From NCBI GenBank assembly GCA_020445605.1, contig JAGRGH010000040.1:62001-126000 (forward strand): a DNA stretch of 64,000 nucleotides, read 5' to 3'. Position numbers and translations under genes: made by a program. The notes under the pieces are model-generated. The model was not told the DNA's origin. It saw nothing but the letters and a program-made list of their open reading frames with translations, and ran no database searches. Each line of letters starts with the position of its first letter. Within the stretch, counting starts at the first letter, position 1. The DNA is from Chromatiales bacterium (GTDB lineage: Bacteria > Pseudomonadota > Gammaproteobacteria > JAGRGH01). Below are positions 26,087-33,948 of this stretch, piece after piece.

Positions 26087-26638
26087 TCATGAAGCGAACC
26101 GCCGGGTGACCTCGCCCAGGGTCTGTTCAATCAGACGATGGTGGCCCCCACTGAAGGCATCGACGCGGTAGCGCACATAGTCTGGCCCCGCATAACGCTG
26201 ACAGGCCAGCGCGCTGTACTGCTCCCAGTGCTCGCGCGTCAGCCCACGCCCCGTGGTCGCCTCACGCGATTCAAAGGACTTGAGACATTCCGCCGCACCC
26301 CCGTGGAGGATAACGGTCGCAAAGCCTCCCAGTTCCGCGGCATGGATTTGCTCCGGCGCGAGCAGCATATGGCTGGGCAGGCAGATCACCGCGCCCGCTT
26401 TGCCGGCAATCATCGCGCGGCGTCGCAGTTCCAGCGCCAGGTGTGCGGCATTGCCCCCGGCGTAAAACGTATTCCACTGTGCGGCCGGCACACCCGAATG
26501 GCGCGTCGCACGGGAGTAGGGGTCCAGTTCGTAATGCTGCCAGCGGCGGGTCGCGGCAAGAATTCGCGCGACGGTGGTCTTGCCCGCACCGGACGGACCG
26601 GCGAGCAACAGCAACGGAACGGCGAAAGTCGAACTCAA
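26087..26638 (-). CDS. P-loop ATP-binding protein (AAA/kinase-like), function unknown
   Basis: About 183 residues starting from a TTG at 26638, just before the beta strand and Walker A loop LLLLAGPSGAGKTTVARILA. A conserved Asp follows in HYELDPYSRATRH. The size and single P-loop near the N-terminus resemble small-molecule kinases or zeta-toxin-like folds rather than transport ATPases. The open frame runs to 26857 upstream, but that part has no coding look. The gene is convergent with the K+ channel gene and 526 bases from the Fic gene. Confidence 0.55.
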   Translation of the reverse strand: MSSTFAVPLLLLAGPSGAGKTTVARILAATRRWQHYELDPYSRATRHSGVPAAQWNTFYAGGNAAHLALELRRRAMIAGKAGAVICLPSHMLLAPEQIHAAELGGFATVILHGGAAECLKSFESREATTGRGLTREHWEQYSALACQRYAGPDYVRYRVDAFSGGHHRLIEQTLGEVTRRFAS

Positions 26639-27085
26639 GGCCCACTCTACCGCCGTTGTCGGCGGCCCCCATGCAATCCGGAGTATGAAGGATAGAAGCT
26701 GGCTGAAAACCCTGCGCGAGTTTGCTGCCCTGCCTGACGCACCCAGCTGCCAGGGGAACCGACGTCCCGCGGGGTGTGCACCAAGCACCGCCCGGGAACA
26801 TCTCGCGACGGGGCGTGATATGCAACCCTGCATCTGCGCGGGCCTCGTGGGCGTCATGGCAACAGGGAAACTCGCCTGTCCTGCTGCATTTTCGGCTACC
26901 CGCCTTAGGCAGTTACGGGGACGGATGCGTACCCCGGGGTGGCCTCACCCCCCTTGGCTCGCCATCCAAGCGACATCGGCTCACCCGGTTTTGCACCGGA
27001 CAGTCAGCCCGGATCGGGCGATCTCCCCATAACTAACTGAAATATATATTAATTTATGAAGTCTTTGCCGGAACCGCCAATGAAC
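26639..27085. other. unassigned gap in front of the Fic operator region
   Basis: About 450 bases without a convincing gene. It contains several short GC palindromes (CCCCGGGGTGG near 26932, CCGGTTTTGCACCGG near 26989) and ends in a sharp switch to AT-rich sequence at about 27031. No tRNA cloverleaf, integrase or direct repeat was recognised, although the abrupt composition change suggests a junction of an acquired segment. Confidence 0.4.
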
Positions 27086-27155
27086 TACTAAATTGACCAA
27101 ATTTAGTAATTAAGACTAAGCTGTCAGTGAAATGCTAATTCGACAAAATTTAGTA
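27086..27155 (+). promoter_or_regulatory. operator-like palindromes before the Fic gene
   Basis: A perfect inverted repeat TACTAAATT-GACCA-AATTTAGTA spans 27086-27108. A second, imperfect copy sharing AAATTTAGTA lies at 27146-27155 and reaches to 8 bases before the start codon. AT-rich promoter-like sequence (ATATATATT) lies just upstream. The layout suggests autoregulation of the Fic gene by its own winged-helix tail or by an unlinked repressor. Confidence 0.55.
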
Positions 27156-27163
27156 GTTAAGCG

Positions 27164-28510
27164 ATGCAAATTCCGCTGATACCGCCGCCCTTTTTGCGCG
27201 TGATTCAGGAGATGGACAACCCGTCACCCCTGTTCGGCATGGGGCCGCTCGTGGGTGACCGCTACCTGCACTGGGACGAGTTGCGCCATAGGCAGCCGCC
27301 CGAAGGCCTGTCGCATGAAACCTGGTGGGCTGGTGTCCGGCTCGCACGGCAGACGCAGCTTCGCAGCCTGCCGTTTGTTGACAAGACCGGAAACTCGGTG
27401 CAGTTCGGCACGCCGGACCCTGTGCTTGCGCGCCTGCATTCGATCGACCGCCAGGCCGCCGGTCATGTCGCGATGGATCTGCCTGTCGCGACCTTCGATG
27501 ACCGTGATCGTTATCTGGTGAGTTCGCTGATCGAGGAAGCGATCACATCCAGCCAACTCGAAGGCGCTGCCACCACGCGCGAGGAAGCCAAGGCGATGCT
27601 GCGAAGCGGTCGTGTTCCACGCGACCGCTCCGAGCGAATGATTATGAACAACTACAACGCCATGGAGGCCGTGAGGCAATTTCGCGACAGGGCGCTCACG
27701 CCGGAGATTGTCCTGGCGCTGCATCGTGTGATTACAGAAGGGACGCTTGAAAATCCGAGCGCCGTCGGCCGCCTGCGACGGCCAGACGAACGCATTAACG
27801 TCGTTTCCGTGGACCACGTCACGGTGCTACACGAGCCACCGGCAGCCGAATCACTGCCAAACCGCCTGGAACGTCTGTGCGCGTTTGCAAACGCGTCCGC
27901 AGACAGCGGCAAGTTCGTACACCCGGTGCTTCGCGCCATATTGCTGCACTACATGCTTGGCTACGACCACCCGTTCGTTGATGGCAATGGGCGCACTGCG
28001 CGTGCCATCTTCTACTGGAGCATGGCGCGGTCAGGCTACTGGCTGATCGAATACGTCTCGATCTCTCGCCTGCTCCACAAGGCGCCGGCACAATATGCAC
28101 GCGCCTTTCTGCATACGGAAACCGATGCGAACGACACGACTTATTTCATCGTTCACCAACTGGAAGTGATTGAGAAGGCCATTCAGGCGCTGCATGACTA
28201 CCTGAAGCACAAGATGACCGAACAAAACGCAGCGGAAAAACTGTTGCGTACGGCTCCGCGTCTGGCGAATCAACTGAACCATCGGCAGGTTGCGCTGCTG
28301 ACCCATGCGTTGCGCCATGCCAGTCACGGCTATACAACCATGAGCCACAAACGCTCACACCGCATCACCCAGCAGACCGCGCGGACGGACCTCGAACAGC
28401 TGGTTACGCTTGGCCTGCTGGACAAGGGCAAACAGGGACGCGCATTCATCTTTCATGCGCCCGCGGATCTCCGCCAACGCATTGAGCACGCCGCAACTCG
28501 AAAGCGCTGA
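27164..28510 (+). CDS. Fic-domain protein (AMP-transferase family) with N-terminal inhibitory helix and C-terminal wHTH
   Basis: A 448-residue Fic enzyme expected to transfer AMP or another nucleotide part to target hydroxyls. An inhibitory motif SSQLEG lies around residue 125, before the Fic core, which makes it a class II, self-inhibited protein. The active site HPFVDGNGRTAR is complete near residue 269. The C-terminus (NHRQVALLTHALRHASHGYTT, then ITQQTARTDLEQLVTLGLLD) is a winged-helix domain. No ribosome site is obvious (TTAAGCG), and the operator-like repeat nearly touches the start. Lower GC upstream suggests acquisition. Confidence 0.9.
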   Translation: MQIPLIPPPFLRVIQEMDNPSPLFGMGPLVGDRYLHWDELRHRQPPEGLSHETWWAGVRLARQTQLRSLPFVDKTGNSVQFGTPDPVLARLHSIDRQAAGHVAMDLPVATFDDRDRYLVSSLIEEAITSSQLEGAATTREEAKAMLRSGRVPRDRSERMIMNNYNAMEAVRQFRDRALTPEIVLALHRVITEGTLENPSAVGRLRRPDERINVVSVDHVTVLHEPPAAESLPNRLERLCAFANASADSGKFVHPVLRAILLHYMLGYDHPFVDGNGRTARAIFYWSMARSGYWLIEYVSISRLLHKAPAQYARAFLHTETDANDTTYFIVHQLEVIEKAIQALHDYLKHKMTEQNAAEKLLRTAPRLANQLNHRQVALLTHALRHASHGYTTMSHKRSHRITQQTARTDLEQLVTLGLLDKGKQGRAFIFHAPADLRQRIEHAATRKR

Positions 28511-28596
28511 CCCACGTTACAGGCGCGGGGTGCCATCTACCGCCCGCGGTGGTCTGCGACAAGCGTCGCCGGCACGGCCAAGCCACCCGCCTCGAA

Positions 28597-28625
28597 TTGC
28601 CCGATGCCAGCGGCCAAGCTATAGT
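28597..28625 (+). promoter_or_regulatory. sigma-70 promoter of the VPTL-tail protein gene
   Basis: TTGCCC (28597-28602), a 17-base spacer and TATAGT (28620-28625). Transcription would start near 28632, giving a leader of about 25 bases that carries the G-rich ribosome site of the gene at 28657. Confidence 0.6.
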
Positions 28626-28656
28626 CTGCGGCACCGAGTTTTCGCCTTGGGGGGCG

Positions 28657-29184
28657 ATGATGGGCAAGAACGACCACAGCGCCGGCGCTAAGGCGAAGAA
28701 ACCCGCAGGCAGCCCGAAGGCGGGGCTGCGCGTCGCCGGGCCGAAGCTGCTGGCAGGGCTGGGCGTCCTGGCCGCCGCCGCACCGGGCACAAGCTCGGCG
28801 CTGCTCGGCTCGCCGACCGATGCCATTGATGACCACTACGTCATTCGGCAGGGCCAGTCGATCACCGCCGAGAACGTCACGGACAACGACTTCTGGAATT
28901 CCGCCGGTATTGCGGTTACGCAAACCGTGCCCGCGATGCACGGCGCATCGGCCATCTCGCCGAGCGGTGTGCTGAGCTACACCCCTGCCCCCGGATTCGC
29001 GGGTACGGACACGGTCAGCTACCTACTCAACGCGTCCTCAGGCGTGGACAACGCACTGGTCACGATCGTGGTCACGCCGCCACCACATGTGCCGACGCTC
29101 GGCACCGCGGCGGTCGCGGCGCTTTCCGGCGCACTCGGCTGGATGGGCCTGCGTCGCCGTCGCAAGGACGAAGACGAAAACTAG
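28657..29184 (+). CDS. exported Ig-like domain protein with VPTL-type sorting tail
   Basis: A 175-residue protein. It has a long basic N-terminus and a hydrophobic stretch (KLLAGLGVLAAAAPGTSSAL) as signal. One bacterial Ig/cadherin-like domain follows (about residues 50-145: AIDDHYVIRQGQSITAENV, SPSGVLSYTPAPGFAGTDTV). The end is VPTLGTAAVAALSGALGWMG plus LRRRRKDEDEN. The tail fits the IPTL/PEP-CTERM sorting layout. The first of two ATGs follows TTGGGGGGCG. The TAG stop is made of a TA plus the first G of the 262-bp element, so the element may have set or trimmed the C-terminus. Confidence 0.75.
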   Translation: MMGKNDHSAGAKAKKPAGSPKAGLRVAGPKLLAGLGVLAAAAPGTSSALLGSPTDAIDDHYVIRQGQSITAENVTDNDFWNSAGIAVTQTVPAMHGASAISPSGVLSYTPAPGFAGTDTVSYLLNASSGVDNALVTIVVTPPPHVPTLGTAAVAALSGALGWMGLRRRRKDEDEN

Positions 29185-29445
29185 TGTCCTGTCCCGCAAT
29201 TATCTATCGTTTCTGCGTGGCTGAGCTGGGCTGAATCAAGGCGGCGATGCGCAGCCATAGCGGGCTATGGACAGGATCGCCAACGCCGAGTCAGCCCTGC
29301 TCAGCCGCGCCCGCAGGGAGGGCTTCTACGGTTCGAGGGCGGTGTTGCGCCGCTTGCCAATGCAATGACCATTGCCTTCACGACGCGCCTTGCCCTCGAA
29401 CCGTAGGAACCCTCAGAAATGCCAGATAATTGCGGGACAGGACAC
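29184..29445. mobile_element. 262-bp structured inverted-repeat element, copy 2 (MITE candidate)
   Basis: Exactly the same length as the element at 12271-12532 and about 94 percent identical. Its 22-base ends are again perfect inverted repeats although they differ from copy 1 at two positions: both changes are matched on the other arm. Flanks are TA on both sides, consistent with a TA target. The inner stem CTACGGTTCGAGGGC / GCCCTCGAACCGTAG is longer and perfect here. There is no coding frame. It fills most of the 315-base gap before the glycosyltransferase gene. Confidence 0.78.
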
Positions 29446-29499
29446 TAGCGGTCGCTAGCAGGTCCGCGACCGGCGCGGGCCCGAACCGGGAGCCAGACC

Positions 29500-30696
29500 T
29501 TGTCCGCCGGTATTCGCTACTGCTCGTTCCTGGAGGCCACTGGCTACGGTCTGGCCGGCATCGCCTATGTGCGCGGGCTGGTCAACGCCGGCGTGCCGGT
29601 GCACTGGGTGCCGGTGGTTTCCAACGGCGATGCCGTCCTTCGGGTCCAGCCCGGCGAGTCAGTCCCATTTCTGGACACGCTTGCCGAAGATGCGGCGCTG
29701 CGTGATCTGCCGGCCCTGATCGCCGCGACTGCGCGCCCGGTCGAATGCGACACCGTCGTCGCGCACACGGTCCCCGAACACTGGCCCCGGCTGTTCCAGC
29801 CTGACCACCGCAATATCGGCTACACGACCTGGGAGGCCGACGCGCTGCCGCCGCACTGGCTGCCGTTGCTGGAACGCGCCGATGGCGTGTGCGTGCCCTC
29901 CAGCCTGAACGCGCAGGTGTTTCGTGCCTCCGGCATCCGCGTGCCCGTGCACACGGTGCCGCATCTATACCGCTATGCGTGGAATGAGTTCGCGCCTGCC
30001 GAGCTCAGCGAGTTCCGCGAACAGCTCGGCATTCCCGAATCGCACTTCGTGTTCTACACGATCGGGCAGTGGACGCCACGCAAGGCGCTGGACGACCTGC
30101 TGTTCGCGTTTGCGAGCGCCTTCAGCGCGGACGACCCGGTAACCCTCGTCGTCAAGACCGGCGCGAAGGGTTTCGGCGCCGCACCGTACTACCCGGAAGT
30201 CGCCGTGGAAGGGCTGGCCGAATCGGTGATGGAAACAGCAGTCGAGCGCAGCGGGCACGAGGCGCCAGCAGTCTGCCTGATGCCGTTCGAACTCAACGGC
30301 CGAGGCATCGACCTGCTGCACGAAATCGGCGACTGCTACGTTTCACTCGCACATGGCGAGGGCTGGTCGCTTGGTGCGTTCGATGCCGCCACGCGTGGCA
30401 CGCCGGTCGTGATGACGGGCTGGGGCGGCCATGCGGATTTCCTCGGCAGCGACTGGCCGGGCGCCGTGCGCGGCGGCCTGACCAACGTGCCGGTGTTCCC
30501 GCCGCATCGGCCGTCCCTGTGGCCACCACAGCGCTGGGCGGTCGCGAACCTTGATCATGCGATCGAACAGATGCGGCTGGCCGTCACCATGCCTGAGGAA
30601 TGGCGCACCGCGGCGGCGCGCATCGCACAAGACATCACGAACCGTTTCGCCGAACCGCAGGTCACCCGCGGTTTTCTCGCCGCGATTCGTGGCTGA
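29500..30696 (+). CDS. glycosyltransferase, GT4-like (GT-B fold)
   Basis: A 398-residue cytosolic glycosyltransferase. The N-terminal domain includes ATGYGLAGIAYVRGLVNAG and CVPSSLNAQVFRASGI. The C-terminal donor domain starts FYTIGQWTPRKALDDLLFAF and has the segment ISLAHGEGWSLGAFDAATRG-like (seen as VSLAHGEGWSLGAFDAATRG), where E-G-W-S replaces the usual E-G-F-G. The start is a TTG at 29500 with GGGAG seven bases upstream. The next gene overlaps by 8 bases. Donor and acceptor are unknown. Confidence 0.85.
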   Translation: MSAGIRYCSFLEATGYGLAGIAYVRGLVNAGVPVHWVPVVSNGDAVLRVQPGESVPFLDTLAEDAALRDLPALIAATARPVECDTVVAHTVPEHWPRLFQPDHRNIGYTTWEADALPPHWLPLLERADGVCVPSSLNAQVFRASGIRVPVHTVPHLYRYAWNEFAPAELSEFREQLGIPESHFVFYTIGQWTPRKALDDLLFAFASAFSADDPVTLVVKTGAKGFGAAPYYPEVAVEGLAESVMETAVERSGHEAPAVCLMPFELNGRGIDLLHEIGDCYVSLAHGEGWSLGAFDAATRGTPVVMTGWGGHADFLGSDWPGAVRGGLTNVPVFPPHRPSLWPPQRWAVANLDHAIEQMRLAVTMPEEWRTAAARIAQDITNRFAEPQVTRGFLAAIRG

Positions 30697-31528
30697 GATT
30701 CCGCGCATCTTCCATTTCGTGTTCGGCCTGCGCCCGCAGGCCGGGCCGTTTCACATCGCCCACTGGCTGTGCCTGGAATCCTGCCGACAGGTCAACCAGC
30801 CGGCACGCATGCGCCTGTATTACCGGCATCTGCCGTATGGGCCGTGGTGGGATCGCATCGCGCCACATCTCGAGCTCGTGCCCGTCACGGAACCGCCGTC
30901 CGGATTCGCGCCCGAACGCTATCGCGCGCACGAGGTCGGGCGACTGATCGAACGTGAAGGCTGGTCATATGCGCACGAGGCCGATTTCATCCGCCTGGAT
31001 GCATTGATCGAACATGGCGGCGTGTATGCGGACATCGATACGCTGTTCGTCGCTCCATATCCTGACGCGCTTTTTCAGCACCGCTGCGTGCTTGGCGAGG
31101 AGCCGCCGATCCTCTGGCACAACGACATCATTCGTCCTTCGCTGTGCAATGCCGTGATCCTTGCCGAACCCGGCGCGAGCTTTCTCGGGGGTTGGCGTGA
31201 TCTTGCCGCGAAGGTATTCGACGGCAGCTGGAGCCGGCATTCCTGCCAGACGGCCTCCGAACTCTGGTACGCGGGCCATGCCGGGATCCACGTCGCGCCA
31301 CGGCGGATGTTCTATCGCTTTGGCGTGGACCGCGCGAGCTTCGCAAGCCTGTTCGAACAGAACGTCGGCAACCTGCGCGATGTATGCAGCATCCACCTGT
31401 GGTCGCATCTGTGGTGGAGCGAGGGACGCCGCGACTTCACGAATTTTCACGCCGGGCTTCTGACTGAAGACTATGTGCGCAACGCGGATACGAGTTATGC
31501 GCGCATCGCCCGCTGGTTCCTGCCGTAA
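30689..31528 (+). CDS. DXD-motif glycosyltransferase (GT32/Och1-like)
   Basis: A 279-residue protein starting IPRIFHFVFGLRPQAGPFHI, the usual entry strand of capsular and Och1-like GT32 enzymes. The conserved block is ADFIRLDALIEHGGVYADID, whose DxD binds the nucleotide sugar and metal. The GTG start at 30689 overlaps the preceding gene by 8 bases, so the two are probably co-translated. It is convergent with the next gene, 10 bases away. A glycan or surface-protein acceptor is likely. Confidence 0.82.
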   Translation: MAEIPRIFHFVFGLRPQAGPFHIAHWLCLESCRQVNQPARMRLYYRHLPYGPWWDRIAPHLELVPVTEPPSGFAPERYRAHEVGRLIEREGWSYAHEADFIRLDALIEHGGVYADIDTLFVAPYPDALFQHRCVLGEEPPILWHNDIIRPSLCNAVILAEPGASFLGGWRDLAAKVFDGSWSRHSCQTASELWYAGHAGIHVAPRRMFYRFGVDRASFASLFEQNVGNLRDVCSIHLWSHLWWSEGRRDFTNFHAGLLTEDYVRNADTSYARIARWFLP

Positions 31529-31538
31529 ACCGGACGTC

Positions 31539-32297
31539 TCACGGTAACTCGATTTTTCCACCCTTGTAGAACAGCGTCGCGGGTCCGATCGGTGGTTCGT
31601 ACCCGGCAATCCGTTCGCGCAACACCCGTTCGGCCGCAAGAACGCGCGCCGCGCTCATCGCCTTCATGCGCGAGATCGCCGCATGGTGTGCGTGATCGAA
31701 GGCGTTGCGGCCATGACAGACATAGACATAACACCAGCCCACACCGCGCAGCCGCGTGATGGAACGCCCGGCCTCGAACAGCGCGTACACCAGCCCCGTG
31801 TCTTCGCCGCGCGGCAGCTCCGGGTAACGGGGCAGCCGGTCGCGTCGCGCGAGCAGGGTGCCCTGCACGAAGTTCATCGGATAGGCCTCGGTGTGCCAGT
31901 CATCCCAGGCAAGTTCGCGCGTGTCCGCAAACCAGTGCAACTGATCGGACAGGAAGCAGACGTCCGATCCTGCCGATTCGAGTGCCGCAAGCTGGGATTC
32001 GAGGCGCAGCGGATGGAAGCGATCGTCGTCGTCCCACTGACAGACGAGTTCGCCTCGCGCGCGCTCGACGGCGAAATTGCGCAGGGCCCCGAGCGTGCGT
32101 CGTTCGGGGGTTCCAGCCACGCGAACGCGGGCATCCACCGCCGCCATGGCGCGCAGCCGTGCGTCGAACGCCGCCCCGCCGTCGTGGATGATCAGCAGCT
32201 CCCGCCTAGAGTGGGTCTGCCGCAGAAAATCGCTGATCGCGAGTTGCAACAACGCCTCGCGGCCGGGCTGGGTGACGGTGATACAGCTGACGAGCAT
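31539..32297 (-). CDS. family 2 glycosyltransferase (GT-A)
   Basis: A 252-residue GT2 enzyme: VSCITVTQPGREALLQLAIS at the start, the base-binding ELLIIHDGG, and CQWDDDDRFHPLRL carrying the metal-binding DxD. A later acidic segment RGEDTGLVYALF is a candidate for the catalytic base. The ATG at 32297 gives the conserved first strand; an ATG 99 bases further upstream is unlikely. It is transcribed against the flanking glycosyltransferases and divergent from the next by 82 bases. Confidence 0.85.
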   Translation of the reverse strand: MLVSCITVTQPGREALLQLAISDFLRQTHSRRELLIIHDGGAAFDARLRAMAAVDARVRVAGTPERRTLGALRNFAVERARGELVCQWDDDDRFHPLRLESQLAALESAGSDVCFLSDQLHWFADTRELAWDDWHTEAYPMNFVQGTLLARRDRLPRYPELPRGEDTGLVYALFEAGRSITRLRGVGWCYVYVCHGRNAFDHAHHAAISRMKAMSAARVLAAERVLRERIAGYEPPIGPATLFYKGGKIELP

Positions 32298-32379
32298 CGC
32301 GTGGCGGGAGGGGTGAATAATCACGAAATCGTGGGCAATCCTGTACGCTAGCGGGAACTCCGAAAACGCGAATCGCCCG

Positions 32380-33177
32380 ATGCGCGCGACCATCATCCTA
32401 ACCTATCGCGACGGCGCCACGGACGACCGCCGCCGCAACCTGGAAGCCGTCACCGGCTGGCTCGCGCAATGGCCTGACCAGCCGCTGATCGTGGTCGAGC
32501 AGGACACCTTTCCCCGGCTCACCGAACCGCTGCAGCACCCGAACGGACGCATCGTGTTCGCCTACAACCCCGGGCCGTTCAACAAGGCCTGGGGGCTCAA
32601 CGTCGGCGCGCGCCGGGCCGACACCTCGCTGCTGATATTCAGCGACGCGGATCTCGTGGCCGGCGACATGCTCCCGGCAATGATCGCGGCGGCTGAACGC
32701 GGCTTCGAGGTGGTCAAGCCGTATCGCCGGCTGATCGATCTGACGCCTGAGGAAACCGCCCGGGTGCGAGACGGGAAACATGCGTTCGTCCCCGAGCGGG
32801 GTACCGATATCAAACCCAACCGCGAGGGTATCGCCGAGCGCATCGTGCTGTGCGGCGGCATGTTCCTGATCCGCGCGGCCGCGTTCGCACGAATCGGCGC
32901 CTGGGACGAACGGTTTCGTGGCTGGGGTGGCGAGGACGATGCAATGACCCTGAAAATCCAGCGCGCGCGGCTGGCCACGGTGGAACTGGACGAACGCCCG
33001 GCCGTGCATCTGTGGCATCCCCGGCCGCACGGCAGCACTTACGATCATCCGCACTACGCGGAGAACCACGGGCTCGTGCAGCGATATCTGCGCTATTCGG
33101 ACGCCGAGCTCTCGCGCCTCGGCGAGCTGAACCGCCAGACCATGGGCCATCGCGAAAAATACCGGCCCTTCGCATGA
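32380..33177 (+). CDS. galactosyltransferase-like GT2/GT27 family glycosyltransferase
   Basis: A 265-residue GT-A enzyme. It begins MRATIILTYRDGATDDRRRN and has the donor-site DxD in LLIFSDADLVAGDMLPAM. The block FRGWGGEDDAMTLKIQR matches the GWGGED motif of beta-1,4-galactosyltransferase and GalNAc-transferase-like proteins, with the Glu/Asp serving acceptor binding and catalysis. A later His (HLWHPRPHG) could bind metal. It overlaps the next gene by 4 bases. Confidence 0.85.
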   Translation: MRATIILTYRDGATDDRRRNLEAVTGWLAQWPDQPLIVVEQDTFPRLTEPLQHPNGRIVFAYNPGPFNKAWGLNVGARRADTSLLIFSDADLVAGDMLPAMIAAAERGFEVVKPYRRLIDLTPEETARVRDGKHAFVPERGTDIKPNREGIAERIVLCGGMFLIRAAAFARIGAWDERFRGWGGEDDAMTLKIQRARLATVELDERPAVHLWHPRPHGSTYDHPHYAENHGLVQRYLRYSDAELSRLGELNRQTMGHREKYRPFA

Positions 33178-33824
33178 AGCATCCCGACGCGAACGTGATG
33201 ATCGGCACGCCGGCCTACGGCGGCATGGTGCACATGAACTTCACGCAAACGCTGCTCGGCTACCAGCGCGCGGGCATTGCGTTCAGCCTGGTGAGCATCG
33301 GCAACGAAAGCCTGATCACGCGTGCGCGCAATACCCTGCTCGCACTGTTTCATGCCCGCCCGGAATTCACACATCTGCTGTTTCTGGATGCCGATGTCGA
33401 GCTGCCGGCGACAGGACTCGTAAAGCTGCTCGAACACGATCGCGACGTGATCGGCGCGCCGGTTGCCCTGAAGGGTCGCGATGCGAACGGTGCACGAATC
33501 TTCAATGTCGGTCGCGCGGTCGGGGAAGACGGCGTGCTGAGTCTGCACGAACGCATCGGCACGGCCGCACTGATGCTCTCGCGACGCGCCGTGGACGCGC
33601 TGATCACCGATGCAAAGAACGACGGTCGGGTCTATTCACCACCCGACTCGCAGCGCGGCGAAGGTGGCCCCACCGTGCACTACGATGTATTCCAGGTCGG
33701 CGTGGTGGACGGTGATTACCTGTCCGAGGATTTCTGGGTCTGTCGAACGTTGCGACGGCTTGGTTTCGACATCCACGTCGACGCCGAGATCGTCACGCAG
33801 CACTTTGGCACCGTGGCGACCTGA
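33174..33824 (+). CDS. GT-A glycosyltransferase-like protein
   Basis: A 216-residue protein with MIGTPAYGGMVHMNFTQTLL at the start, LITRARNTLLALF and the metal-site segment FLDADVELPATGLVKLLEHD. The family is common in phage and capsule loci and is distinct from classic GT2 in its GTPAYGG beginning. A conserved SEDFWVCRTLRRLGFDIHVD follows near the end. It is translationally coupled to the upstream enzyme (ATGA). Acceptor unknown. Confidence 0.75.
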   Translation: MKHPDANVMIGTPAYGGMVHMNFTQTLLGYQRAGIAFSLVSIGNESLITRARNTLLALFHARPEFTHLLFLDADVELPATGLVKLLEHDRDVIGAPVALKGRDANGARIFNVGRAVGEDGVLSLHERIGTAALMLSRRAVDALITDAKNDGRVYSPPDSQRGEGGPTVHYDVFQVGVVDGDYLSEDFWVCRTLRRLGFDIHVDAEIVTQHFGTVAT

Positions 33825-33948
33825 AACGGGCCGACGATCGCCCGTCCCGCAGACACCGCAACGGGGCCCAATCGGCCTATACTCCGATGCACGCGGCCGG
33901 GCACGGTCGCGAAACGTTCTCGAGTTTGGGGTTCCGGAGGCTCAGCCG

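Noticed and set aside
26931-27020. Possible tRNA or riboswitch suggested by short palindromes
   Set aside because: No cloverleaf with T-loop GTTCRA and no CCA-proximal stem could be drawn; no known riboswitch core was recognised.
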